This document shows positions 1 to 12,015 of a stretch of 64,000 nucleotides of DNA, one piece after another; position 1 is the first letter of the stretch, and every line of letters begins with the position of its first letter. The position numbers were made by a program, and so were the translations under genes. Under the pieces are notes generated by a model that was given only the letters and a program-made list of their open reading frames with translations, ran no database searches and was not told the DNA's origin. Where the stretch lies: positions 29,618 to 93,617 of the forward strand of contig VXCM01002056.1 of assembly GCA_014773175.1 (NCBI GenBank). The letters run 5' to 3'. The DNA is from Lucifuga dentata (Eukaryota; Chordata; Actinopteri; Ophidiiformes; Bythitidae).

Positions 1-1528
1 CCCAGTTTTACAAAATGAGGACAATTTGATTCTGTTATTACTGATGAGGGCAGAGATTCCCTCGGTGGTCAGAGAACATCCATAATCAGCAGTTAGTCTC
101 CCTCCACCAGCCTGAAGTAATTATTGTCTCACGATAAAAACGGAAAAGCAGGGGTGATTTTTTAAGGCAGAAAATAAACTAGAGATAGAAATGACCTTAA
201 TATTATTTCTCTCTCTCTGGGCATTTCCAATAAGAGTATTCCATCGGAAGGTTTGATAAAAGGATTATGTGGCCAGCTTTATGCGGCTGGAGTCAAATCT
301 GGATATGGAAGGAGAGCTGTTTGATTGAATAATTCTTGTTTCCTTTCTGCCAGGCTAGCAGTCCGCTTTGGGAAAAGTAAAAATCAGCATTATGCCAGAT
401 TTATACATGTCTGACTGTCTGCCTATATGTCTGTCTAGCAGCCTGCTTGTCTCTGTGCAGGCTGGACTGACTGGACATTGAATTTATTCCAACAACTTCA
501 AATACAGCTATCTGTCTCCTTTTCACCAGCATCAACCCAGGTGAATTAAAGGACCAAACCAGTGATTTTACATGTTAGAGCCCAATAAATACAATCATGT
601 TACATTCAACATTTCCACTTACGATCTACTTTAACTGAAATATCAAAGACAATGAATTAATTGAATTGTAGTTTGTGTTCAGGGTCGAAGAGAAAATTTA
701 TTTGGAGCAGAGGGGTTTTTTTCCTTCTATAAATCCATTTTAAAAGGGATGTATGATTATTGTATGATTACTTGTACTCCATAGAACAAATAATCATACA
801 TACATTCTAGTAAACATATAAGTTTACTATTATGAACACCTACTTTTGGTACTTTTTTGGAAGAGGTGGTAAAAGAAAAATCATCATCATCAAAAAAAAT
901 AAAAAATACTACTACAACCAAATCTACAAAGAAATCAGATTTTTAAAAATTTTAATCTTGTGAAAAAACCAAAATCCAAAATAATACTAACCTGTTTACT
1001 TTAGTCACAGTTTGCAAGTTGGAACATGTGAAGGAAATTGAGCAAACAAAATATTTCCACATGGATTTTGATTTAAAGTGTTGAATGACAAGGCAGCGTT
1101 CATCTGCTGTTATCAGGCAGCATCAGCAGGTGGAACAGCCGACCATTTAGGTGTCTGACCTCAGTGTTTAGTTATCATAACAGGGCTGCGACCCCATGAC
1201 CTGCAGTCATTACTGCCGTCTGCTCCAATCAGCCCTCAGAGCTCTGATAAACCCCTCTGGGACACACAAGCTGCCGGGTCAGGGGTGACATTAGATTTAT
1301 GTATGTGGGTTAGTACTGTCGGTGTGTGTGTGTGTGTGTGTGTGTACTCATGTTTCTATACATATGAGGACCAAAGAATCCTCTGAGGGATAGAAAGATG
1401 ACCAAAAAAAAAAAAAAAAAAANAGAAACCCTCCACATTGAGGACATGTTGATGCTGTCTTTCTGAAAGTAGTACATTTAGGACTTGAACTTGGATTCAG
1501 CATTAAAACTACAAAGTTTTTATACAAA
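1..1528. other. Non-coding flank, no gene seen
   Basis: No convincing coding exon is visible. The first 420 bases and 1,080-1,290 are repeat-poor and of balanced composition, which is compatible with conserved non-coding DNA, but this cannot be shown from one genome. A short piece at about 551-608 resembles the terminal part of the TTAA-flanked miniature element found in full elsewhere in the window. A GT dinucleotide run lies at 1,321-1,345, and an A-run ending in a single N at 1,423 marks an assembly gap. Confidence 0.6.
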
Positions 1529-2062
1529 TTAATAATAATAATAACTTTATTTATATAGCACCTTTCAAAATAGTTACAAGGTGCTTAACAATATAGCCAA
1601 CTTTAACACATAATGAAATAACTGTATAAAACAATTTAAAACCACGCCATAAAACAATTAAAAAAGTAGTTAAGAGAGAAAATAAATACAAAAAATAATA
1701 AAGTGAAATAAACAGATAATAAGAAAAGTTACTACAGTTAGGTGAAGGCCATACAATAAAAATAAGTCTCAAGGCAGGTCTTAAAAGAAGATACTGAGTG
1801 AGCCAATCTGACGTCCTCCAGCAGGAAATTCCATAATTTAGGTGCACAAAAATAGCAAAATCCCGGTCTTTGGTGACAAGGTGAGATTTGTGAACCACCA
1901 GAAGGTTCCTGCCATAAGATCTCAGACACAATCAGGCTTCTAAAAAGTTAAAAGATCACATATATAAGCAGGTGCATGATTATGTAGGCTTTAAAAACCA
2001 GCAAGGAGATTTTAAAATAATCCTAAAACTGACAGATAGCCAGTAAAGGGCAGCAGGGTTAA
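1529..2062 (-). mobile_element. LINE remnant, 3' end (L2/Rex-like)
   Basis: Read on the minus strand, decayed frames between about 1,930 and 1,738 give phrases typical of the end of a fish non-LTR retrotransposon polyprotein: LLVVHKSHLVTK in one frame and APKLWN...DVRLAHSVSSFK in another. The element then runs through an AT-rich segment containing TATATAAATAAAG and ends in an (ATT)n tail, which is (AAT)n on the plus strand at 1,529-1,543. Frames are broken, so it is not active. A related copy lies at 50,562-51,110 in the same orientation. The L2/Rex1 clade is inferred from the tail and C-terminal phrases, not proven. Confidence 0.6.
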
Positions 2063-5000
2063 AGCTTTGGTTAACATGCAGTAATGCACTCTATTTTAAC
2101 TTGTATGTGCTTGCCATGTTGCTAACGTGCTCATTTGTGTACGTATATCAAATCTGGAGGAATAAATAGGATATCCGCCAGGGAGAATGTGGCTGAAACA
2201 TAAATCATCCCTGTTTGGCACCAAAACACAAAAACTACTTACAATGCTGCTCAGCGGTCAGCATGTTTACAGTAATGAACCTATACTCCAATTAAGGCAA
2301 TAATGCAAGTAAAACATTTACAATTAATAGAATTCCACTGTTTACTGAATATACATATACCTGAGATGCTGTAGAATCAGAGTGTGAGGGAGAATCCAAC
2401 AGGTGAGCAAATGCATGATTATGATTATTTCCCCAAACAAGTTGATTTACAAAAGTATAATCTAAGTCTCTTATGCTTAAGCTTCCTCCAGTTTATGCCA
2501 ATCTAATCATGGTGTTTGTGTCATTCAAAAAACTTGATTTATCACTTTAATCCAAGTATAACTGACATTTTAATTTGCATGTAAATGTACTGATCTTAGA
2601 ATCATTCATTCAGCTGATTTCAAGTTTGATTCTCTGACGTCTCTGAGTTTCAGATAACTCATATCGTGTGTTGATATGCATTTATGTTTGTGTTTTGATG
2701 CATTTTGTTTATCTCTGTCATTGTTTTGCACGGATTTCTTCAAGTTTTTTCTTATTTTTCATTGCATTTCTTTGATTTTCCTTTTGCATCTTCTGGTTAT
2801 TTAATTGGTAAAACTCTACACGCCTGAAAAGAGGGATTCTTGCACCGAAAGTGTTTTTACAATTTACCATGTGCTCAACCTTCAACTTTTTATTTCAGCA
2901 AAAGCTCAAACACGTTGACTACGAAAGGACAGTTTGAATTCTAGTGCAAATTAATCCACATCAAGCAGACAAATCAAATTTCCTGAGTCCTAAATGTACT
3001 TCGCAAAACATGAATGTGCAGTGGGAAAACACAGAATCTGTACTTGTGTTAATATGTTGTTCAGGACTAAAAACACTTCCAGGGTTTTTATGCAATGGGT
3101 CCTTACATAGAAAGAGTAATTCATGAGGCTCAGCCCCAAGGCAAAAGACAACATTTCTTTTTTAGGACCCTGATTGTAGATAATATAGAATCTCAAAGGA
3201 GGATGAAGAGCACCAGCAACTACTCGTGTGCCTGATAAATGCTAAATAAAACTGAAATCACAATATAACGCCTCACTTTTTCCCAGCCACTGGAAACAGT
3301 CAAACAAGGTAAATTTCTTTCATTCAAATCCTGATTTCACAAATTAATTTCTATCATTTTTATTCAGATGAACATAATTCTAACAATTTATTCATCTTTT
3401 CTACAAATCCGAATTTTAAAAATCAGAATTAATCTTTGATTCCCAAGGCAGTCAAAGAAAACAATCACACTATAGATTTGTAGCTCAAATTGGACCTCTA
3501 TGGACCATGAACTGTTTCTATAACCTAAGAGTAAAGCATATATACACTGAAATGCATTAATATTTGAATAAAAAGATGTTCTGATACTGCTTTTTACCTG
3601 TAATACCAAAAGCTAAACCTGAAGATCAGTCAGTAACAAGTACCAATTATTTTGACATAGCATATTAAGATAAAGACATTTTTATGTCACAATTCTTAAG
3701 TTTCATGTTTCACATTTCAGTGGCAGGAAGTTCTCAAAAATTGATACTGTACTACTATTGACCAGATATTAGTCAATTATCAAATGTGTCTTAGTTGAGC
3801 AGTTTTCAAATAAGGGGAAAGCTTTAATGAGTATAAATGTGTCACATGACTGGTGTCTCAGCACTTTTTGAGGTGAGGTTCTGCAAAAACTCAAATTTCT
3901 ACTTAGGAGTTCAGGAGTTCTACAAATCATTTTTCACAGTTTGCCATATAATAATGCCAATAATGCCTAATGCTCAACAGAAATGCTCATGCCTGCAGAA
4001 ATGCTCAATAATTCACCATGTCGTGAAACGTTTACACACTTCTCTTTACTTGCTGACATCTTGAAATGGATTTTACAAATTATCAAAAGCCAAGAAAAAA
4101 ACGCTCGATGAAACTTCTCATGGATGGAGAAGGAAAGTTTTTGTTTTTATGAAAAGGTAGTTACTGCACCAACTGCTAAACTTTTCAGCTAAATCAGCAT
4201 CAGAAAATTTACACATTAGCACAGATAAAAATATCATATTATGAATTGTAGATACCGCAGCCTCACTTTACAGAAAAAGCAGCACAAACAGGCTCCAGAA
4301 TGAAAAGAGTTTGGTAAACTTGGCAGACTAAAAGCATAAATAGATGAGCATGTTTCAAAAAGTCATATATGTGTGAATGTGAATATAAGAATGTCATAAA
4401 GCTGTGAGAACCTTTCCTATTGGCAGCTCTCGTTAAGTCATTCCAGCAAATGATTGGTCAGGAATATAATCCACAAGAGGTCACAGCACTTCCCGTCATA
4501 ACTTGACTCTGAAACATTATATACACTTCAAATACAACTAGCTGGAAACAATTACTTCCCCTACTTTTTGCTCTAAATTATTAACCAGACTATGATTCAT
4601 AATTTCTGTAAGCTTGTTCGATGTTTTTTTTTTTTACATCAGCCTTGACTATTACAGCAAACGATGACGACCACGACCAAGTCTCAACAATTTCTATTCA
4701 ACTGATGCTAAAAAGTTTTAGCATCACGTAAGTGTTTCCAAAGCAGTGACAGCTGCATATCTCGCTTTATGTTTCATATCAAAGCATGCAGATCACCTCT
4801 ATCTGCGCAAATGTGTTCCAGTCCAAAACTTACTAAACACAATCAAATGCAACACTGCATGGATCAAAAGTTAATATCATCCCCCTTCATCTCCTCCAGG
4901 CAGCCTCTCAGTCTACCTCCAGGGCAGAAAAAACCCCTCTCTGTCCCTAAAGCGTCTCATTGCTATTCCCAATCATTCCTCACAATCATAAACAAACTCA

Positions 5001-7084
5001 CAACTTTTTTTTTTTATTTTATTCAGCCTGCTTATGCAGATCCCAGAAGGTATTGCCTTTTAGATTCTCCTCTCCGGTGGAAAGATGGAGGGAAAACAAA
5101 TAACGGCGGAAAACAAAACAAAACAAAGTCTCCTGAAATACCTTGTGGATGCCCAGAGGAAGGAGCTGGACAGACAGATGAGCAGATAGCTTTCCTCTCT
5201 CTCCTCCTCTCTCAGGCTGCCTCCTCTCTCGGCGTGCTGTGGAGAGTGACTGCTCACAGCCCGCCTGGCATATCTAATTAGAACCAGGCTGTTGCCACTA
5301 TCGGGCAGAGGATCTACCTCTCCAATCTCTCCTGACTCAATCTTCCCCATCTCTGATTTTCTTTTATATTTATGCTGGAATATTTAATTGTAGACAAAAG
5401 GTTACTCTAGGCTCTATTCATTGCACACAGGCAGAATAATCTCCTTTAAAAGGCTTGACATTTCAGGCTTTTCAAAAGGGGCTGAAAAAAATTATATCCC
5501 CGCTTTTGTTAATCAATGAAGTAGAACTCCCCCGAACAAAAGAATTAAATTGCTTGGTTGGGTTAATAAAACACACAGAAATAGCTGCTTCCTGTGGGCT
5601 TTTGTGCCTGCCACTGGCTCCCCCCATATGCAACCAGCACTGTAATTCCATATGATTTAGGGGGCAAAACTCTCATTTCTCCACACAGTTGGCTTTTTAA
5701 ATCCTATTGAATGAGCAGTGTGTGAGGCTGGCTGATTGGGACCTCTTGCCTGAGCCTGGCTGCCTGGCTAGCACAACATACTCTCTCCATTTAAATATGA
5801 CTTCCACTGAGGAAAGACAGCAGGTCCACTACAATTTACAATTTCTATACTGCCCTTGTTTCAGAAAAACATTGTAATTATGCAAATGATAGGGGCAATA
5901 ATTAGGCCCTTCGCTGTCCCATTGTGCTTGCTGCTGCCGTGTTTCAGTCCAATGGCAGGAGAGACACAGCAGGGCACGTTCGGTTTTAAATTGCTCCTTA
6001 CAGACAGCCTGCAGATGTTCACAGCAACTTCACTCCTATAACTAGCCATCAGCCCGAGCCAGGGTGCCTCCATATACTCCACTGTAGCTGACAGATTCTC
6101 TTTTACCAGCTGTCTTTATGCTGAACACGCTGCAGCATACAGTCATTGATTTGTCTAGAGGCCTGCTGGTGTGTGTTCCATTCTACTACCTGTGAAGACT
6201 TCCTGACAAGAAAAAGTTTTTTGGGGTTTCTGCATTATCTACTCATCAAATATGGTCTGATCTTCACCAAACTCACAACAATAAACCGCATGAAGTAAAT
6301 ACTAAGAAATATCCTCGACAACAATTAATAATCTACAATTTTTAAAGTCAAGTGAACCGCAGAGGCAATGACGATGAAAGATTTTTGCAGACAGGTGTTC
6401 CAAAAACAGGAACATTGCCACTATTTTTCTCTTTAATTTGCCTACCTACATGCTGCTAACTTATCTGTAAATATCATTTTTTTCTATCCAACCGTACATA
6501 CCATGTCTACTGTGTCTATTGTGTATACAGAGTATTATTCTGTACATTTTTCCTTACTGTGTATATTGTAAATCACATACACCCCCCCGCATATTTATCA
6601 CTTTTAATATTCTATAGTGCATATATTGCTCTCATCAAACACTTCAACAGTATTCCACTATCTGAACTAAGTTGTCTAGTTAATGTTGTAAGTTACAAAT
6701 TTCAGATGAACTTAGAATAAGATTTATAGAGATGTCTGAAGCTGGAAAAGGCTACAAAGAAATAACTAATAACTAAAGGCTATTCATCAGTCCACAATAA
6801 GACAACTTTTTCTACAAATAGAAAACAGCAAACGGATACATTTCTCCCCAAAACGTTGCTGTACATCTCAAATTTGCAAACAGACTTTCTGGATGTTGGA
6901 TGCACATTGGAGAACCAGATGAGGAGGAGCCAGTTTACAGCAGGCATTTACGACAACACGGTGCCATTTCCGGCACAAACACATAGAACGCTTGAGCAAT
7001 GAAAACAACATGAGAGGTCAAAAGTTATGATCCTGAGCTGTGCGGGTCACTGTGCGGGACAAAAACGGGACATAACACACAGAC
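2063..7084. other. Intergenic region upstream of dnajc19
   Basis: No coding exon is supported; the short open frames here lack splice context or family similarity. 4,740-6,100 is relatively repeat-poor with moderate GC and several homeodomain/Sox/Oct-like words, so it may be regulatory. 6,400-6,620 resembles the AT-rich 3' part of a decayed retroelement. The last 200 bases before 7,085 should contain the dnajc19 promoter and 5' UTR; no TATA box is evident. Confidence 0.5.
5861..5895 (+). promoter_or_regulatory. Candidate Sox-Oct composite site
   Basis: A Sox-type word CATTGT at 5,870-5,875 is followed after four bases by a perfect octamer ATGCAAAT at 5,880-5,887. Paired Sox and Oct sites in this order are known from pluripotency and neural enhancers. 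The surrounding 5,700-6,080 is non-repetitive. If the synteny with human 3q26 holds, this side of dnajc19 faces sox2, which would make a Sox-Oct element plausible. A single motif match in 64 kb can be chance. Confidence 0.3.
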
Positions 7085-9740
7085 ATGGTGAGTGAAGCTG
7101 TTACTAACTGCAACGACGATGTGAAAACGGTCGCATGCTCACGAACTTACCGGTATGGCAGCTAACGTTAAGGTTAGCTATCTGAGATTAGCTATAGCTT
7201 TACAAGCATGCACGACTTCCCCGAAGTGAATAAACAACCTGTTTATTTAGTCTGTTAGCTAACATTAACATTAATTAAAAGCGGTAAAGTGTTGTTTTGA
7301 CATAAACTTCACCAGCATGTGAAGCTAATGGTTAGCTCACCAGCAGCTTAGCTAGTCGTGTGCCATTTAACAGTGAAACGACCTGGACGTGTAGCTAGCA
7401 TGTGGCTAGGTACTGTGTGTTTTTCATTTTAATCTAAAAAAACAAATTTCCTGCTTCCTACTTGTGTCTGTAGGCCGGCTCCATGGTGGCTGTGGGACTG
7501 GCTCTAGCAGCAGCAGGGTTTGCAGGTAAATTGCTCTTATTCTAGTTGTGAACAGAGCATCTTTGAAGTGTGACAGAGGGCACGTTAATAAATCTCTCAC
7601 CTGCGTCTTTCCCTCACGTCTTATGCTGCGTTCACAGACCTCGGAATTCGAATTTTTCCCAGTTGGAAGCTTCAACTTCCAACCTCAAACTGTTCCAGCC
7701 AAATGTAATCAAAAAAGCATGAACACCAAGAAATACTGTAAAATTAATTAAACATCGTAATAAAATGCTAACCAAAGTAAAGTTAGATACAGGTTTTGTT
7801 TTTGCTTGGTTGTGTTGTTTTACAATGACATTAATCACACTGGGTATTAAACTTTGTGCAGAGAAGTAATATTATGAAATTATTTACACTTACGTATCAG
7901 TGGCAAACAATTATTATGCAAAACAGATAGTAAACTTGGCGATATATTCTGACCTTTTTCTTTCAGTTTCACACAAGAAAAAAAGACTTTCTTTGCCTTT
8001 TAGCTGATCATTTCACAAAGCTCGCTTCCACGGGCGCCGCCATGTTGAGTGACGTCATACTCGGTAAGTCGGGGTAGATCATTTTGTCTTGATTTCCCAG
8101 CCGGAGCTCCAACTTCAAGTGTCGTTCCAACGCATTTTTCTAAGTAAGAAGTCTGAAAAATCTGAGTTCCGAGGTCTGTTGAACGCAGCATTAGCCCCTC
8201 CCACTTAAAGGGGGTCTGCATTGGTTTTACATCTTAAATTCATTTTATTGTTCGTGGGAGAACTGTTCAGCAAGTAGCTGTAGAAAGCCAGCAAACCTGA
8301 CCTTTATTACATCACAAGGGTTATTTTATGACTCTAAAGATTTAAAGGTTGATAACTAAAGACACTTCTAGACATACACACACACACACACACACACACC
8401 TACTAGCAGTGGCTTTAGTTTTCAAATGTGTAACATGACAGCTGATCCAGCTGTGCTGCTGTCATCAGAAAGTGACATGGCTTGAGATAATAATTGGTAA
8501 GGAAGTCTTATTTTTCAAAATGTGTTTCCATAGCTACTCTTTCCTGACATCTGTTTCTTTCATCTGTTCCTCACATCTTAAGTAGGAGGGACTTAAAAAA
8601 AAAAGATGCAAGAAATTAAAGGGAATAAAGTCTCATAAAGTTAAATTTAAGGTTGAATTTGAACTAGCAGCTGTCAATTAGCAAAACTCACCATTCAGAA
8701 ACTGATACAGGAAATCAAGGACAGTAGTTAAAATATTAGTAAAGATAGTTTCAAATAGATAAGCTGAGTTTACGTGGTTTTACCCTTCACTAATATTTCC
8801 CTCTTCCTCGTCTCCCAGGGCGCTACGCTATGCAGGCCATGAAACAGATGGAGCCTCAGGTGAAACAGGCCCTTCAGAGCTTTCCTAAGACGGTAAGATG
8901 GATTTTAGTAGAAAATCTCCAAAAGCGTTAATGGACCCACACTGATGAGCTGTGTTTTTACAGGCGTTTGGAGGAGGGTACTACAAAGGTGGGTTTGAAC
9001 CAAAGATGACCAAAAGGGAAGCTGCTCTGGTTTTAGGTGTCAGGTATGTGGACACAGTACCCACACAGGTGTCACACAACACCAACACATCACCCAGATC
9101 TCTATTCTTCTGTGAAATCTACACTTAAAGCTTCCTGAATCTCCTCTGTGACTTTGTGTGTTGTATGTTTTTTGTACTATCCACTACAGCAGAAAATACG
9201 CTTATTCCTACTATTGCTACTAATATTGTCTTATTGCCTTGCAGTCCCACAGCCAACAGGAATAAAATCAGAGAAGCCCACAGAAAACTGATGATTCTAA
9301 ACCATCCAGACAGAGGTAACAAAAAAGCTTTCTGGTAGAAGCTGTAGGCTACAATAGTGCTCAACAGATTTTATATAGTAAATTTAAATTATATGCATAG
9401 TATACCACCCTTATGATCCTGATCCGTGCCAAAAACGGGACATAACACAAGTGTTTCCTGCTTAGAGATGACTTGTTACATAAAATAGAATGACTTTCAT
9501 TCCAAGTAGTAAATGTCAAACTCCTGGCTGGTCCAGCATTAGCAGTAAATATGAGGCTTACAGTCAGAACAGTCCATATTATATATAGCATGTAGCTGGC
9601 ATTTAAATGTACACAAATTCAGCAAAATTTGATTAATTAAAGCTATGGATGCATGTGTGTTTTATCTCACAGGTGGATCTCCTTACCTAGCAGCAAAGAT
9701 AAATGAAGCGAAGGACCTGATGGAACAGGCAAAGAAATAG
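7085..9740 (+). CDS. dnajc19: DnaJ homolog subfamily C member 19 (TIM14/Pam18)
   Basis: This is a mitochondrial inner-membrane J-protein, a co-chaperone of mtHsp70 in the TIM23 import motor (known for the family). Coding exons by splice sites and phase: 7085-7087, 7474-7525, 8819-8892, 8964-9043, 9245-9315, 9673-9740; 348 nt in total, giving 115 aa against about 116 in human. Exon 1 contributes only the ATG, which is followed directly by GTGAGT. The N-terminus has a hydrophobic segment (about residues 5-18, [14 protein letters not shown]), then the matrix-side linker with [20 protein letters not shown] (about 47-66). A short J domain follows with the invariant HPD at 90-92 and the family ending [13 protein letters not shown]. 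All introns are GT/AG and the frame is intact. The gene is convergent with fxr1, as I recall for the mammalian pair. A MITE sits in intron 2. Confidence 0.95.
7624..8190. mobile_element. MITE with terminal inverted repeats (dnajc19 intron 2)
   Basis: The left end reads TGCTGCGTTCA followed by CAGACCTCGGAA. The reverse complement of the right end reads TGCTGCGTTCAACAGACCTC and continues CGGAA. This gives terminal inverted repeats of roughly 28 bases around a ~567-bp AT-rich core without a transposase frame. It looks like a non-autonomous DNA transposon; a hAT-like origin is a guess from the terminal composition. It lies wholly within the intron between exons 7474-7525 and 8819-8892. Confidence 0.6.
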
Positions 9741-9842
9741 AAGCCAAGATGCTGGCAATGAAATGTGATCTCACACACACACACAGCTGTTGCACTGACT
9801 GAATCATTTAGCACCAGTCTTTTCTAACTCTAATTGTGCCCA

Positions 9843-9848
9843 AATAAA
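9843..9848 (+). terminator. dnajc19: dnajc19 poly(A) signal
   Basis: A canonical AATAAA lies 103 bases after the dnajc19 stop codon. An (AC)n run (about 9,773-9,784) lies in the short 3' UTR. Cleavage about 15-25 bases downstream would end the transcript near 9,865, some 350 bases short of the predicted 3' end of the opposing fxr1 transcript. Confidence 0.6.
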
Positions 9849-10211
9849 TACTCATTACTCATTCTCAGTGGAGCATTCCCTCATTATCATTTTATGTCAC
9901 GTACTTGATGGTTGTTGGAACTTCAGTAACGGCTTCTTGTGTTTAAGTGGTAAGATTAGGGTTTCAGTTTCACACACTACAGCGATTCTAGAGAAATCAA
10001 TTATCCGAGGCTGTCTACCAACAAAATATTTAATATTCAGTCCATAGCTTAATCTACATGGAAGGGGAAAGTTTGGGAATGCTGGACTAGCTAGCAGTCA
10101 CACACTGATTAAATATTAAGGTCTATGGATGCTACTGTGAACCGTTTTTGCACAATACATGGATTTCTGCAAATGATGTGAAAGTAAAACAGATACAATC
10201 AGGTTTTTAGA

Positions 10212-10287
10212 TCTATATGGAAGATCAAGTTTATTTAAGAACTACCTGCATACAAAACATATTGCACATCAACCAACCAGAACGATC

Positions 10288-10330
<43 letters not shown>

Positions 10331-11695
10331 TGTAGTCAATCAAACAAAAAAACCCTTGGGATGTCAGAACTCTCACTAGTCCTATTTGTAATCTGTCTCA
10401 AAAAAATCCACCCTATTAACGCAAGTGTTTTAGTGTCAAGAACAGGAGCTTCTTGCTTTTAAATACTGTACATTTTTTTAAATAAATAAACCAAATAAAC
10501 TTCCTTTCTTATTGGAACAGTCATGACCAGTTTTCATCCAGCCAGTCTGTGGAAGAACAATGAAAATGACATCATCCTCACTCGGGCTCGGTTTTCTGGA
10601 AGCATCTTAACACCAGTTTCATCTTAACACCAGTTTCATCTTAACACGTCGGTTTGTAATTTTTTGCAGTAGAGGGGGACAGAATGGACACGTCGACCCC
10701 ACGATAAGACAAAACGTGCTTTGCATCTGTCTTCATTAAAGTGGATTTTGTAGGAAACAGGATAGTGGCACTGCGACTCGCCAAACTGATCAAACTGCCT
10801 GGTGCTTGTGAATGAGATGTTTTAGGGAAACCCGGCACTGGCAGCTACATCTCTGTCCAGCACTAAACAACAACAGACCGGTTTCCGTGCTCAGCTACAA
10901 TTAACTCTAACAGATAATGGTTTTGTTTCAGTGCAAAGAAAACAACTTTCCTATTATTTATTTTCCAGATATGCTGTAATAACATTTCCTCCTATATCGA
11001 AGTGGTTGCATATTAAAAACAGAAAGCAGCTAATGTCAAACTCCTCAACTTATATAACTGGACTCATTTCCCCCCCTCCCCTCACCCCCAACAATAAGAA
11101 TAGACACACCTGATTTTGTAAAGATATGCGTCTGAAATCCTTTCAGGGTCTTTCAGCGTTTTGTTTCAGGCTGCTTGTGCCGTCACGGGGGGCAGCAAAC
11201 AATTCATCTGGTTCAACTGACAGGCAAGTAACGCTGAAATAAGAGAAAAGATTTCAGATGATGTGCGGAGCCAGGCAACGACATGTTGAATCTACTCTCA
11301 AGGCACAACAGCTAATATGTTTGACGTGAAAATCAAACATACTTGGGTTTCCAACAAACCTGTCTAAACTGTGGTACTATTCAAAATGCAGAACATTTAA
11401 TTTACAGACAATTTCAGATGTACAAATCATCCTGGAAAAACGTGGAAGCATTTTTCTGAAACCCTGCTATCATATTTACTAATGAAAAAATAACTACTTC
11501 ATTAATACCACAGTACGGGTTTGAGTGGAATCCCTGTCTGCAGTTTACAAATTCCACATTCAGTCCAGCCTCTCCCTAAGCTCTCACTGAAGAGTGGACC
11601 GAAAAGTGCAGTAAATGGAGATGTCTACAAATGTGTGTGTGTGTGTNCTCACTGAAGAGTGGACCGAAAAGTGCAGTAAATGGAGATGTCTACAA

Positions 11696-11730
<35 letters not shown>

Positions 11731-12015
11731 ACTATCTTTGGCAAGCTCATACAGGAAGAACTATTGTAAAAACGGTAGTAAGATGAACAGAGTCGGACAG
11801 AGCGTGTGTAAAGAGGTGGGTTAAGGTGCAGACCTCTAAAACTTTCTGCAGTGGAACAGGCTTCAAATATTTGAAAAAAAAATATGAATTGAACAGTGCT
11901 TATCATTTTAAATGTGACGATTCACTTTTGAGGCTGCTCGTGAGACGAGTTTAAATCGAGCGCACACCTAAAGAAGTTCAAATATTTGAAACCGTTTCCT
12001 TTGCTTGGGGTCTGA
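10212..12015 (-). other. fxr1: Probable fxr1 3' UTR
   Basis: This follows the fxr1 stop at 12,016-12,018 on the minus strand. A minus-strand AATAAA (TTTATT on plus at 10,230-10,235) would put the transcript end near 10,210, giving a UTR of about 1.8 kb; other AATAAA-like words nearby could be used instead. It contains a homopolymer (10,291-10,327 on plus), a CA/GT microsatellite near 11,700-11,727, and a false 64-base duplication around the N at 11,647. The extent is inferred, not seen directly. Confidence 0.4.
11583..11711. repeat. Assembly artefact: 64-base duplication around N at 11,647
   Basis: Bases 11,583-11,646 recur from 11,648 with only a single N between. They begin CTCACTGAAGAGTGG and run into a GT repeat. 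This is best read as two overlapping contig ends left unmerged. Confidence 0.8.

Noticed and set aside
4769..5281. 170-residue plus-strand frame upstream of dnajc19
   Set aside because: Low-complexity composition, no family signature and no splicing partner; the region looks regulatory rather than coding.
11583..11711. Tandem duplications of 62-67 bases as real biology
   Set aside because: Each is split by exactly one N and all share nearly the same length; contig overlap explains them better.
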